Source: Verrucomicrobiia bacterium DG1235 (GTDB lineage: Bacteria; Verrucomicrobiota; Verrucomicrobiia; Opitutales; Opitutaceae). From it: 64,000 bases of DNA. This document shows positions 8,137 to 16,391 of this stretch, in pieces. Numbering within the stretch: position 1 is the first letter of the stretch; each line of letters opens with the position of its first letter. The notes beneath the pieces are model-generated. The model did not search any database and was not told the origin of the DNA. It saw nothing but the letters and a program-made list of their open reading frames with translations. Made by a program: the position numbers and the translations under genes. Where the stretch lies: contig DS990592.1 in NCBI GenBank assembly GCA_000155695.1, positions 4,747,331 through 4,811,330 of the forward strand, written 5' to 3'.

Positions 8137-8429
8137 GACTATGCTTTCAGTTATTCTTTTGCGAAGGCAGGCGCCGCGGCGAAGCGCTTATTGGATGGAT
8201 CCGCACGGTCCATTCTTCTTGAGCATTCGTTTTGCGGCGTCTTTTCCGCCCCGCCGGCGCTCTCGGTAAATTCCTCGAGGGAAACCAAAGCGACAGCCGT
8301 TGTGCGGGACGGCCGACGCCACAAGTTTCCCTCAGAGCTCCGCCGCGGCAAGTTGTTAACAATGCTGCTGCGGCGAGTCTTGTCCTTCGGACTCCTCGCA
8401 GCATTGATTAACAACTTGGACAGGCAATA
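8137..8429 (-). ncRNA. Candidate bridge RNA in the IS110 left end
   Basis: Read on the minus strand, the leader folds as a 5' hairpin (arms 8398-8417 and 8351-8368) and two hairpins with internal loops. Hairpin 1 has inner arms 8325-8333 and 8277-8285. The 3' side of its loop (8262-8268) reads UACCGAG, complementary to the target strand CTCGGTA at the right junction. Hairpin 2 has inner arms 8209-8213 and 8195-8199. The 3' side of its loop (8187-8193) reads CAAUAAG, complementary to CTTATTG at the element's left end. The 5' sides match less well (AGAAG against the right end, GCUC against the left target). Transcript ends are not defined. Confidence 0.72.
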
Positions 8430-8472
8430 AGGAGCGAAGTGACGACACTTGAGAAGCGAAGCGCCGAAACAA

Positions 8473-8587
8473 TTGCTCGAATGGGCACGAATTGGATATT
8501 GGGTTTGGATTGATGCTTTGCTTGGCTTTTTGTCAGGTCGGCGTTGCCGATTAGGTGCCTCTGCGAGGCGTTAGGTTTTGGTTGATG
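8473..8587. repeat. Dispersed ~115-bp repeat, copy 2
   Basis: TGCTCGAATGGGCACGAATT through the paired hairpins TCGGC-GTT-GCCGA and GCCTC-TGC-GAGGC to GTTAGGTTTTGG. It follows directly on the right half of the repeat that the IS110 element interrupted, so the host repeat array was the landing site. Confidence 0.88.
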
Positions 8588-8726
8588 GGATGGAGTTGAG
8601 GAGAGAACGGTGGGTTTGTTGGTATTCTTTTGGGGAGCGGTTGATTTGGTGGGTTGAGCGGTGGATTGGATTTGTTGAGGAGAATATTGGCTGGCGTGGG
8701 AGTGGGTTTGTTGAGAGGGGTTGGGG

Positions 8727-9362
8727 GTGTTCGAGGCGTCTGAATGGCTGGTTTTTGTTTTGGCGAGCTTGGCTCTGGTGGCTGTGCCAGGGCCGGCGAT
8801 GATGTTTATCGTGGCGCGGAGCGTGGAAGGGGGGCGTCGCACGGGTCTGGTGACGGCGGCGGGAATTGGTTTGGGTAACTTGACGCATGCCTTGGCGGCG
8901 GCGTTTGGGGTGTCGGCGGTGATCGCTTCGACGGATTGGGCTTTGGATGCGGTGCGTTATTTGGGCGCGGGGTATTTGGTTTTTCTGGGGATTCGTGGAC
9001 TGTTTGCGAATGGGAATGCGGCGGAGATAGAGGGGCCAGCGAAGGCACGGCGGTCGCGTCGGTCGGATTTCGCGAAGGGCATTTTGGTGGCCTTGCTGAA
9101 CCCGAAGGTGATTTTGTTTCTGTTGGCGTTTTTGCCGCAGTTTGTGGATGCGGAGCGCGGGGAGATTTGGATACAACTGTTGACGCTTGGGGTGACGTTC
9201 GTGGTGATCGGGTGGTTGGGCGATAGCAGTTGGGCGCTGTTGTCCGGGACGCTTTCGTCGCGGTTGAGGAAGAGTGGGCGGACGCGGTGGGCGGCGGTGT
9301 TGCCGTCTTTCGTATATATAGTATTGGGAGTGGCGACGGCTGTATCTGGCGTTGGGTTTTAG
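8727..9362 (+). CDS. LysE/RhtB-family amino-acid exporter
   Basis: About 211 aa with six hydrophobic segments. The N-terminus is typical of the family: ASLALVAVPGPAMMFIVARS, followed by GRRTGLVTAAGIGLGN, with LLNPKVILFLLAFLPQFV in the middle. The GTG at 8727 is preferred over the TTG at 8721 because a GAGAGGGG purine run lies about 7 nt upstream of it. The family exports amino acids such as lysine, threonine or homoserine lactones; the substrate cannot be told from the sequence. Confidence 0.9.
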   Translation: MFEASEWLVFVLASLALVAVPGPAMMFIVARSVEGGRRTGLVTAAGIGLGNLTHALAAAFGVSAVIASTDWALDAVRYLGAGYLVFLGIRGLFANGNAAEIEGPAKARRSRRSDFAKGILVALLNPKVILFLLAFLPQFVDAERGEIWIQLLTLGVTFVVIGWLGDSSWALLSGTLSSRLRKSGRTRWAAVLPSFVYIVLGVATAVSGVGF

Positions 9363-9429
9363 GCCCTAGACCATTTGGGGCTTGCTCTTTGGGGGACGGA
9401 CGGGTTGTTTCGCGATGAATGTTACAACT

Positions 9430-9550
9430 GCCTACAGTCATGATGAAACAAAGCGAAGCGTGCGCGCTCCGTTCGCATATGACTGTGAAGGATTGGTCCG
9501 GGTCCGGTCTTGGTAAGACCCGTTTTGGCACCGATGACGGCAGGAAAGGC
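9430..9550 (+). ncRNA. Candidate structured RNA or leader upstream of an MFS gene
   Basis: The 302-bp gap between the LysE-type and MFS genes contains a long interrupted hairpin (ACAGTCAT about 9434 with ATGACTGT about 9480, enclosing GCGAA...TTCGC) and a GGTCTT-GGT-AAGACC hairpin. A strong intrinsic terminator follows before the MFS start. It could be a small RNA or a terminator-type leader. I do not recognise it as a named riboswitch class. Confidence 0.3.
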
Positions 9551-9588
9551 ATATTCAGTTAGTCGATACAATTAAAGTATCTCTACTC

Positions 9589-9632
9589 AAAAAGCCCCTG
9601 CTACTCGTCGAGTTAGCAGGGGCTTTTTGTTT
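9589..9632 (+). terminator. Intrinsic terminator
   Basis: A perfect 15-bp stem: AAAAAGCCCCTGCTA at 9589-9603 pairs with TAGCAGGGGCTTTTT at 9614-9628, followed by GTTTTTG. It ends 33 bp before the MFS start, so it either terminates the upstream transcript or acts in a leader. Confidence 0.93.
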
Positions 9633-9664
9633 TTGTGCAACCGCACCTTAAACCATGATATAAA

Positions 9665-10867
9665 ATGTATTCAGTAATCCAATCCATGAAGGAGCTCTAC
9701 TCTGAGATTCGCTCTATGCCGCGACCCGTTTTCGTGCTGGTGCTGGGGCAGTTTCTCAATCGCTTCGGCTCTTTCGTTTATCCGTTTTTCGCTCTTTACT
9801 TGAAGGACAAGTCATTTGATTTGTCTGAGATAGCGGGTGTGATGGCGGCGTTGGGAACGGGGCATTTCTTGGGTCCGATCGCTGGTGGCTACTTGGCGGA
9901 CGCGATTGGACGGAGAAATACGATCGTGGTGTCACTGGTCTCAAGCGCGACGCTTCTGATGGTGATGTATTTTATGGACAACTACGTCTTGTTGCTGGGC
10001 GTGGGGGCTTTATATGGATTTTCGGTGTTCGTCTTTGGGGCTCCGGCGAGCGCTTTGTTGACGGACTTGGTTCCTGTGGAGAAGCGGGTGACGGCGTTTG
10101 CTTTGTTTCGACTGGCGATCAATGCGGGGTTTGCGGCGGGCCCGGCGGTGGCTGGGCTGTTGTACGTGAAGTCGCCTTTTTATATTTTCGTGGGGGATGC
10201 GGCGTCGACTTTAGCGTTCGCGGTTTTAGCCTTTTTCTTTTTGCCGCATGGCTTGCGGACGATCGAGGGTAACGTGAGCTCGCCTCGGGTGGTTGTGCGG
10301 AATTGGATTGATGCGGCGGTAGACGCGCATCGGAACGTGGAGTTTCGGCGCTTTTTGACGGCGGTGTTATTGATGGGCGTATCGTTTGCGCAGATCTTTA
10401 TGATCTTGTCGTTGTTTGCCTCTGATCGAGGTTTGTCGCCGGCTGTTTATGGTATGGTGATGGCTTTGAATGGGGTGATCATCATCGTGGTGGAGATGCC
10501 TGCGATGCAGTGGATCAAGACTCTGAATCCGAGGCCTGTATTGGCGTTTGGATACGCTTTGATTGGTATGGGCTGCGGGTTGTTCGCTTTTGCGGAGTCG
10601 GTCGTGGGCTTCGTGGTGGCGATGGTAGTTTTCACGATTGGCGAAATTATCGCCCTGCCTTTGGGAATGGCGTATAGCAGTGGCTTGGCGCCGGAGAAGT
10701 ATCGGGGGCGGTACTTTGGTCTGCGGGGTATGACGTGGGCGCTGAGCAACTTGTTGGCCAGCGCGGGTGTGTGGCTGTATGGGGAGTTGGGCGTGGCTTG
10801 GTGGTTCGTGGCGGGATGCTTTGGCTTGGCGGGGGCAGCGGTGATTTTGGGAAGGAAGGGGAGGTAG
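9665..10867 (+). CDS. MFS transporter (multidrug-efflux-like)
   Basis: 400 aa with 12 predicted helices. Motif A lies between helices 2 and 3 (GGYLADAIGRRNTIV), and a motif-C-like segment is in helix 5 (RLAINAGFAAGPAVAG). The N-terminal RPVFVLVLGQFLNRFGSFVYPF resembles drug/proton antiporters of the MdtG/YqjV type. The ATG at 9665 is used, although no clear Shine-Dalgarno sequence precedes it. A strong terminator just upstream separates it from the LysE-type gene. The substrate is unknown. Its stop codon touches a heptanucleotide array (10866-10893). Confidence 0.88.
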   Translation: MYSVIQSMKELYSEIRSMPRPVFVLVLGQFLNRFGSFVYPFFALYLKDKSFDLSEIAGVMAALGTGHFLGPIAGGYLADAIGRRNTIVVSLVSSATLLMVMYFMDNYVLLLGVGALYGFSVFVFGAPASALLTDLVPVEKRVTAFALFRLAINAGFAAGPAVAGLLYVKSPFYIFVGDAASTLAFAVLAFFFLPHGLRTIEGNVSSPRVVVRNWIDAAVDAHRNVEFRRFLTAVLLMGVSFAQIFMILSLFASDRGLSPAVYGMVMALNGVIIIVVEMPAMQWIKTLNPRPVLAFGYALIGMGCGLFAFAESVVGFVVAMVVFTIGEIIALPLGMAYSSGLAPEKYRGRYFGLRGMTWALSNLLASAGVWLYGELGVAWWFVAGCFGLAGAAVILGRKGR

Positions 10868-10893
10868 TAGTGAGTGGTGAGGAGTGAGTGGTG
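10866..10893. repeat. Heptanucleotide array, AGTRGTG type
   Basis: Four tandem 7-mers (AGTAGTG, AGTGGTG, AGGAGTG, AGTGGTG) overlap the last base of the stop region of the MFS gene. Confidence 0.8.
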
Positions 10894-10991
10894 AATTGGG
10901 AGAGGATGAGGAGGTGATGGGGTGTTGTCTATTGGAGAGAGTATCTTGCAGTGCGGTCTGGACCAAGGTCCAAGCTTACATGGGCGAGGGG

Positions 10992-11846
10992 CTACTGGAG
11001 GGGGATGGTGGGTTTCCATTCGAGCCAGTCTTCGTCGAGTTCGGTGTGGAGGGGGAATTCGGTGTTGGCGGGGGCGAGGCCGGCGAGTTGGTCGTCCTCG
11101 TCGGGGGTGGCGAACATGATGCCGCCGGCGAGGATGGATTCGAGGGAGTCGGTTTGGATTTTGGCTCCGAGAAGGCCGACTTTCATGTCGATGCCGGAGG
11201 CGTTCCAGAAGACGGTGTCGGAGCGAACGAGCTTGTCGTAGGGAGAGTTGATCAGAATTTTGACGAGTACGGAGGTGGCGTCGGGGGCGAGTTTGGTTTT
11301 GGTGACTTCGCCGACTTTGACTTGTCTGTAGAGGACGGGGGAACCGGGCTTGAGGGAGCCGAGCTGATCGACGCGCAGAAGGTAGTGGTAGCCGAGTTCG
11401 CTGCCTTCGAGGGGGGCGCGGGGGAGGCCTTCGAAGCGTTTTTGGAAGGGGCCGACGCCGGGGGTGACTTGGAGGGTGGGCCCGGAGATGAGGGTATCGA
11501 GTCCGCGCACGCCTTCGAAGCCAATTTCGGGGCGAAGTATCCAGAATTTGGATCCTTGGCGGGCGAGGCTTTTGGCGGACTTTTGCAGGGCGACCTGAAC
11601 TTCGACGTGGCTGAGATCTGGGGAGAGTGCAAGGGTGTCGACGGTGCCGACGGCCATGCCTTTGTATTGGAGGACGGTGCGGCCTGCGACGAGTCCGTCG
11701 CCGCTTTCGAAGGTGATGGTGATGGTGGGGCCACGGCTTTGCAGCTCGTGAAAAATGAGATAGCCGGCGAAGAGGAGGGCGATGAAGGGGACGCTCCAGA
11801 CGAGGGAGAGGGAGCGGGGCTTGGTGACTTTGGCGGCGGTGGGCAT
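10992..11846 (-). CDS. MCE-domain (MlaD/PqiB-like) lipid-transport protein
   Basis: 284 aa with one N-terminal transmembrane helix (LVWSVPFIALLFAGYLIF), then two MCE domains. The first starts near residue 40 (ITITFESGDGLVAGRTVLQYKG) and the second near 153 (YLLRVDQLGSLKPGSPVLYR). MCE proteins form hexameric rings that carry phospholipids across the periplasm. PqiB-type proteins usually have three MCE domains and a long coiled coil, so this is a short version. No pqiA-like partner or Mla ATPase is adjacent, which is unusual. Confidence 0.87.
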   Translation of the reverse strand: MPTAAKVTKPRSLSLVWSVPFIALLFAGYLIFHELQSRGPTITITFESGDGLVAGRTVLQYKGMAVGTVDTLALSPDLSHVEVQVALQKSAKSLARQGSKFWILRPEIGFEGVRGLDTLISGPTLQVTPGVGPFQKRFEGLPRAPLEGSELGYHYLLRVDQLGSLKPGSPVLYRQVKVGEVTKTKLAPDATSVLVKILINSPYDKLVRSDTVFWNASGIDMKVGLLGAKIQTDSLESILAGGIMFATPDEDDQLAGLAPANTEFPLHTELDEDWLEWKPTIPLQ

Positions 11847-11913
11847 GGATGGCAGAGTAGGGAACAGGTGGCTTTTGGCTAGCTCAAGTGGGGTGGTAAG
11901 GGAGCGGGGTGTG

Positions 11914-12042
11914 GTTTTTGCCCACGAATCGCTCGAATAGGCGCGAATTGGATATTGAATTTGGATTGTGCTTTGCTTGGGGTTTTATCAGGTCGGCTTT
12001 GCCGATTAGGTGCCTCTGCGAGGCGTTAGGTTTTGGTTGATA
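11914..12042. repeat. Dispersed ~125-bp repeat, copy 3
   Basis: Almost identical to 5598-5720, including TTTTATCAGGTCGGC and the two hairpins TCGGC-TTT-GCCGA and GCCTC-TGC-GAGGC. It fills the central part of the 11847-12208 gap; the remainder (12043-12200) holds nothing I can identify apart from the ribosome site of the next gene. Confidence 0.9.
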
Positions 12043-12208
12043 GGTTGGGAATTGCGGGATGGCGGTGGGCTTAGGTGGGTTCCGGGCTATGGTATGCGGT
12101 TATGAATGGGATAAGGGGGGCTTCAAAGAGGGCGGGTTTGGCTCTCGCGGGTTGTAGGGGGTGTCTAGGTGTCCTAGTGCAGCGGCTCGTTTTTTATGGA
12201 GCTAGGAT

Positions 12209-13435
12209 ATGATGAATGGATTGATGAGTGTGTTTGAGCGGACCGTGTCATTGGGGCGTTTGGGAATGTTGGGGGCGTGTGTTTTGGCTGGTTTGGATTG
12301 TGGGGCTGCGGAGGTGAAGATGGGCGGTTCGACTCAGTTGTTGGTGATGGGGCGTGACTATGGGGGTGACGCGAAGGGGGAGAGCGCGACGGTGGCTTTG
12401 ACTTTGGAAGGGCGTTCGCAGCTGTCGGAGTCGGTGCTGGTGGGCGGACAACTTTTGCATGTGCAAAACCTATACGAGAATGGGAAGGATGATGCAGGGT
12501 ATTGGCTGTCGAACGATACGACGAGCGTTTTGAACGAGCTGTATGTTGATTGGGATTTGGAGCGTATCGGATTTGGTGATACGAATGTGAAAATCGGGCG
12601 TCAGACGGCGGGCTACGACTTTTTTGGTACTTACAAGGTGAGGCAGAAGGAGCAGGCTTTTGAGGGGCTGGTGGTGAAGACGAAAGTGAGGGACGGGGTG
12701 TCTCTCGATGTCGGGCACATCGAGCGGTATAGCACGTGGAGTTGTCGCGAGGATGGGCCTTCGGCTTTGACGGGCGAGTTCCGTGATTTGAGCGAGCGAC
12801 TCGGGTTTGACGGCGGAGATAAAGGCGTGCAGTTCGCTTCGGCGAGCTGGGAGCGCGGTGATGCGATGTCGTTTACGGTGTATGACTACTTTGCTGACTC
12901 GCTGTATAACAATGCGGGCGTGAAGGCTGCCTATTCATTTGGTGGCGAGAGGCGTGACGCATTTTGGACGGTATCCGGTCACTACATACAGCAGGACGGG
13001 GATAGTAGTGGCAAGATGCCTGGGCATGATGCGGACTCGCTTGAGCTGAACTTACGCTATGAGAAGGGCGGGCTGACGCTTGATACGGGGTGGACGCATA
13101 TTTCGGATGGATCGAGTTTGTTAGTGCCGTTTCGCACATCGTACGTGATCGATGCGACCTTATTGTGGTATACGAACCAGTATGAGGCGGGTACGGATTC
13201 GCTGCATTTGAAAGCGGCCCACAAGATGGGCAAGTGGACTTTGGTGGGAGTCTTGGTGGGGGCGCAGCATGAAGATGAACGCGAGGAGCAGGAATTGGAT
13301 GTAGTGGTGAAGTACGCGTTCGAGAACAATGTGTGGGTCGCGTTTAAGGGCGGCTATGGGCGTCGGGATTTCGCGGGGGATCGCAGGGAGCAGGAAGGGA
13401 CGGACTTGCGGTTGTTTGTGGGGTATGGTTTTTGA
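12209..13435 (+). CDS. Outer-membrane beta-barrel (porin-like) protein
   Basis: 408 aa with an N-terminal hydrophobic signal region (LGMLGACVLAGLDCGAAEV). Alternating beta-strand patterns run to the very end and close with the terminal Phe of RLFVGYGF, the usual outer-membrane barrel signature. Segments such as VNVKIGRQTAGYDFF-like FGDTNVKIGRQ and strands ending in aromatic residues resemble alginate-export or OprD-like porins, but the family is not certain. GGAG at 12198 and TAGGA at 12203 precede the ATG at 12209. A second ATG follows immediately, so the exact start may differ by one codon. Confidence 0.75.
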   Translation: MMNGLMSVFERTVSLGRLGMLGACVLAGLDCGAAEVKMGGSTQLLVMGRDYGGDAKGESATVALTLEGRSQLSESVLVGGQLLHVQNLYENGKDDAGYWLSNDTTSVLNELYVDWDLERIGFGDTNVKIGRQTAGYDFFGTYKVRQKEQAFEGLVVKTKVRDGVSLDVGHIERYSTWSCREDGPSALTGEFRDLSERLGFDGGDKGVQFASASWERGDAMSFTVYDYFADSLYNNAGVKAAYSFGGERRDAFWTVSGHYIQQDGDSSGKMPGHDADSLELNLRYEKGGLTLDTGWTHISDGSSLLVPFRTSYVIDATLLWYTNQYEAGTDSLHLKAAHKMGKWTLVGVLVGAQHEDEREEQELDVVVKYAFENNVWVAFKGGYGRRDFAGDRREQEGTDLRLFVGYGF

Positions 13436-13530
13436 GGTGGGACGTTTGGATAGGTTGATGGGGACGTTTTTTCGAACCATTGGTTCCGCTGTTCAAGAAG
13501 GAGATGGGTTTGATCGGGAGCCGGATGGTA

Positions 13531-14691
13531 TTAGTTTTTGTATGATATTTTTCGATACAAGGATTCGAGGGGGCCTTGTTTGAAGCGGGTGAGCCAGAGG
13601 TAAGAGAAGAGGGTGAAGGCGAGGTAAGTGCCGAGGGCGATGGCGTGGAGGGGGATGGCCTTGACTGTGGCGTAGAGGCCGAGTCCGTTGCTGTGAAAAA
13701 TGAAAGTGTAGGCGAAGGCGCCGCCCATGTAGCCGGTGAGGCAGAGCTTGCCGTTGTTGGCGAGGGCTTTGACGAGGAGGCTTTTTCCGTGGGTCTTTTG
13801 GTGTAGGAGGCAGATGAGGTAGAGGTAGACGAAGAGTGTGCAAAGCAGAAAAACAGAGTAAGCGACTGCGCTGATCGGGCCTTCGGTGACGAGAAATAGG
13901 GCGCGGCCTGTGGCGATGGCGTAGAGGGCGAAGACGAGTGAAAATGCGAGGGCGAGGGCGAATTGTTTTTGGTAGGCTTGAAGATTTTCGAGGAAACGAA
14001 TGTGAAGGCCTTTTGCGCCGATGGAGTAGCCGCAGATGATCATGGCGATCGACATGCCGAGGTGGAAGCCATTGTCGGTGTAGACTATGGCGTATTCGAT
14101 CCAGCGGAGGCGGGCCATTTCGTGCAGGGAGCCGGTGCGGTAGATTTCTTTGATTCTTTCGAATGGGTAGGCTTCTTGGAACCAGCCAAAGGATTCTATG
14201 AGAGAACCGCGGTGGGCGAGTTCGAAGTAGTTGCCCCAGATGAAGAATGCGAAGGCTGCGACTGCGACTGCGAGTTTTAGGTTGAGTTTCGCGAGGGCGT
14301 AGGCGGCGGTGCCGAAGACGGCGTAGACGAGGAGGATTTCGGTATTGAAGAAGAAGGTGGTGTTGATGAGGCCGAAGCAGGCGAGGATGGCCATGCGTCG
14401 GAGGAAGAAGGGGCTGAAGGGGAGGGAGCGAGCGCGGAAGCGGTTTTCTTGGAGGGCGATGCCGAGTCCGAAGAGGAGGGAGAAGAGTCCGATGAAGCGG
14501 AGGTTTATGAAGGTGGAGGAGAGGAGGCCGATGAAGCGTCCGGCTTGGTCGTTTTCGACTCCTCCGTAGACCATGGAGCCGTTGTAGCTGTGGATGATGG
14601 AGAGGTAGATGCCGAATAGGGCGAAGCCCCGCAGGGCGTCGATCGCTACGATGCGGGTAGGGGTGGGTTGGATACGAGTGTTGGAATTCAT
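13531..14691 (-). CDS. DUF418 family membrane protein
   Basis: The start is placed at the ATG at 14691 (MNSNTRIQPTP), because the family begins with a short polar stretch followed by RIVAIDALRGFALFGI; the longer reading adds 16 residues. About ten hydrophobic segments follow. The C-terminal DUF418 domain contains GKLCLTGYMGGAFAYTFIF and ends in FKQGPLESLYR, the characteristic xGPLExLxR motif. The family (YeiB/YxaH) is of unknown transport function. The gene follows the AraC-type regulator on the same strand with a short gap, so the two may form an operon. Confidence 0.92.
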   Translation of the reverse strand: MNSNTRIQPTPTRIVAIDALRGFALFGIYLSIIHSYNGSMVYGGVENDQAGRFIGLLSSTFINLRFIGLFSLLFGLGIALQENRFRARSLPFSPFFLRRMAILACFGLINTTFFFNTEILLVYAVFGTAAYALAKLNLKLAVAVAAFAFFIWGNYFELAHRGSLIESFGWFQEAYPFERIKEIYRTGSLHEMARLRWIEYAIVYTDNGFHLGMSIAMIICGYSIGAKGLHIRFLENLQAYQKQFALALAFSLVFALYAIATGRALFLVTEGPISAVAYSVFLLCTLFVYLYLICLLHQKTHGKSLLVKALANNGKLCLTGYMGGAFAYTFIFHSNGLGLYATVKAIPLHAIALGTYLAFTLFSYLWLTRFKQGPLESLYRKISYKN

Positions 14692-14795
14692 GGTGGCGAC
14701 CAAAATGGGTGTCTTGGAGGCGTCAATCAACGGCGCCAAGGTGTCAGATCGGTATTTGGGACTTGCCGTTTTTCTCTGCGAGCAGTCGGAAAGCG

Positions 14796-15872
14796 CTATG
14801 CAGTGAGGGTGCTGATGAATTCGCCAGGGGTTTGGCCGCAGCGTTTCTTGAAGATCCGATGGAAGGAGCTTTTCGAGGCGAATCCTGCGGCTTGGGCGAT
14901 ACCGAAGGCGGAGAGTTTTTGAGAGTCCGGATCGGTTGCCAGTTGCTTGAAGTCATCGATGCGCAGGTCGTTTATGAAGTCGCTGAAGTTGGCGTGGCGT
15001 TCGGTGGCGATGGCGTTGGCGAGGTGTTTTTGGGAACAGCCCAATAGCTTTGCGGCGCCTGCAAGCGTGAGGGAATGGGTCCGGTGAAGCTTGCGGTTTC
15101 GCAGGCGGCCGAGGATCTCGGAGGTTTTTTGGGCGTCGATTCCTGCGAGTCGCGAGAGTTGTCGCTCCAGCGGTTTGCTTTCCCTGAGTATGAACCTGTA
15201 TCCGATACCGTATATGAGGACGATGACGGAACCGTGGATGACGAAGGAGCTGAGGTAGCCGATGGGATTGGTTTTTCCGATCAGCCGCACGAGCACCCAA
15301 CTCGTCCAGAAAACGATCAGCAGGTAGAAGAGGCGTCGGATCCAATCGGGACGCGGATCGCTTGGAGCTAGGTTTGAGGCTACGAGGGTTTTTCGGATAC
15401 GATTGATGAAGAGGGTGTAGATGAGAAACTGGGCGACGAAGACGAGGCTGTAGGCGAACTCGAAAGCATTGATGAACTTGCTGGGAACGACAGCGAGGGA
15501 AGTTGGATTACCCTGCCAATCGATCAGGTAGAAGGAGGCGAAATCGAGAAGCGCGGCGGGAGCGAAAAGGAGAAGGGTTTGGGGCTGGAGGGGCTCTTCG
15601 GGTCGGGCTAGGAGACGTATGTGAAGGTAGATCGCTGGATAGTAGGAAAGAGGGAATGCGAGCGGCAGGGGAAGCTCGAAGCCGGATTCAGGAAAGAAAA
15701 TTCCCTCGATCGATTTTTCCAGGCAGCCCAGCGATAGGAGTGTGAAAAAAAGCCAAAGGTAGCGAACGGAAATGTGGCTACGAGGCTGTAGGCCGAGGAC
15801 TATGGAGAGGGCGAGACCTTGTCCGGCGGTAACGAGGAGGAGGTAGAGAAGGATTTGGTTTGGCAGGTCCAT
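14796..15872 (-). CDS. AraC-family regulator with N-terminal membrane domain
   Basis: 358 aa. Residues 1-225 contain about seven hydrophobic helices; residues 245-358 are an AraC-type double helix-turn-helix. The first helix-turn-helix is LTLAGAAKLLGCSQKHLANAI. The second is AFGIAQAAGFASKSSFHRIF, followed by the family's closing KKRCGQTPGEFI. Regulators with this layout sense signals at the membrane and bind DNA directly. The downstream DUF418 gene is the obvious candidate target. Confidence 0.93.
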   Translation of the reverse strand: MDLPNQILLYLLLVTAGQGLALSIVLGLQPRSHISVRYLWLFFTLLSLGCLEKSIEGIFFPESGFELPLPLAFPLSYYPAIYLHIRLLARPEEPLQPQTLLLFAPAALLDFASFYLIDWQGNPTSLAVVPSKFINAFEFAYSLVFVAQFLIYTLFINRIRKTLVASNLAPSDPRPDWIRRLFYLLIVFWTSWVLVRLIGKTNPIGYLSSFVIHGSVIVLIYGIGYRFILRESKPLERQLSRLAGIDAQKTSEILGRLRNRKLHRTHSLTLAGAAKLLGCSQKHLANAIATERHANFSDFINDLRIDDFKQLATDPDSQKLSAFGIAQAAGFASKSSFHRIFKKRCGQTPGEFISTLTA

Positions 15873-15904
15873 TGAGCTACCGGAGTTTTAGGCGAGGGAG
15901 CGGG

Positions 15905-16246
15905 TTATTTGAAGAGGTTCTTGAGGGAATCGAGGTCGGCTTTTGTGGGTTTGTCCGGCTTTTCGTTGATACGCCGTGACGAGTCGGAGGTGTTGGAAGC
16001 AGTTTGTTTTTTTGTGAGGGGAGAGGATTTGGTCAGGTCGGCTTTGCCGATTAGGTGGCGCGAGGCGCCGGCAGGTTCGTCGGTGGAGGTAATCTGGGCG
16101 AAGGCTTGGTCGAGCTTTTTGGGGGAGATGGGATGGGCGGAGAGTTGGGGGGCTTTGTCGCCGTGGATGGGGATGAGCTGCTTGAGGATGGCGATCTGCT
16201 CGCGGGTGGTCTTGGGCCACTTGAGCTTGGTGGCTTTTGTGGGCAC
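15905..16246 (-). CDS. Small protein sharing the HrpA C-terminal tail
   Basis: 113 aa from a GTG at 16246; no better start is seen and the frame stays open upstream to about 16370. Its middle (AHPISPKKLDQAFAQ) and its end (DKPTKADLDSLKNLFK) match the last 80 residues of the HrpA helicase encoded at 19702-24204. The two 3' ends are also alike at the DNA level. Between these blocks the coding frame runs through a copy of the paired-hairpin repeat (16033-16078), read as RHLIGKADLTKS. It may be a real small protein or a duplicated fragment of the helicase. Confidence 0.5.
   Translation of the reverse strand: MPTKATKLKWPKTTREQIAILKQLIPIHGDKAPQLSAHPISPKKLDQAFAQITSTDEPAGASRHLIGKADLTKSSPLTKKQTASNTSDSSRRINEKPDKPTKADLDSLKNLFK
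16033..16078. repeat. Paired-hairpin dispersed repeat inside a CDS
   Basis: TCGGC-TTT-GCCGA followed by GGCGC-GAG-GCGCC. The second stem has different bases from the intergenic copies but is fully paired. Confidence 0.8.
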
Positions 16247-16391
16247 GGCGGCGGGCTGGGACTCGATGGCGAGGTCGGTTTGCTTGGTGTGCTGGGTTTC
16301 GGCTTGGTAGTTCGGGTTTTGGGTTTTCGGAGGCGTTGGAACGCGAGTCTGATGACATGGAAGGCGTTATTTGGCTGGTGGTATAAGGGGC

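Larger units (their letters stand above)
6801..8431 (-). mobile_element. IS110-family insertion sequence (IS621-like architecture)
   Basis: The ends are fixed by comparison with the uninterrupted repeat at 5505-5566: the host repeat is intact up to AG at 6801-6802 and resumes at AG 8430-8431. On the transposase strand this dinucleotide is CT, present at both junctions, with no other target duplication and no terminal inverted repeats needed. The element carries one DEDD transposase gene, a long non-coding left end (8137-8429) and a very short right end (6803-6819). That arrangement is typical of the IS110 group, in which the left end encodes the bridge RNA. Confidence 0.92.

Noticed and set aside
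8351-8417. Long hairpin in the IS110 left end as a rho-independent terminator
   Set aside because: No T run follows on either strand; it fits better as the 5' stem of the element's RNA.
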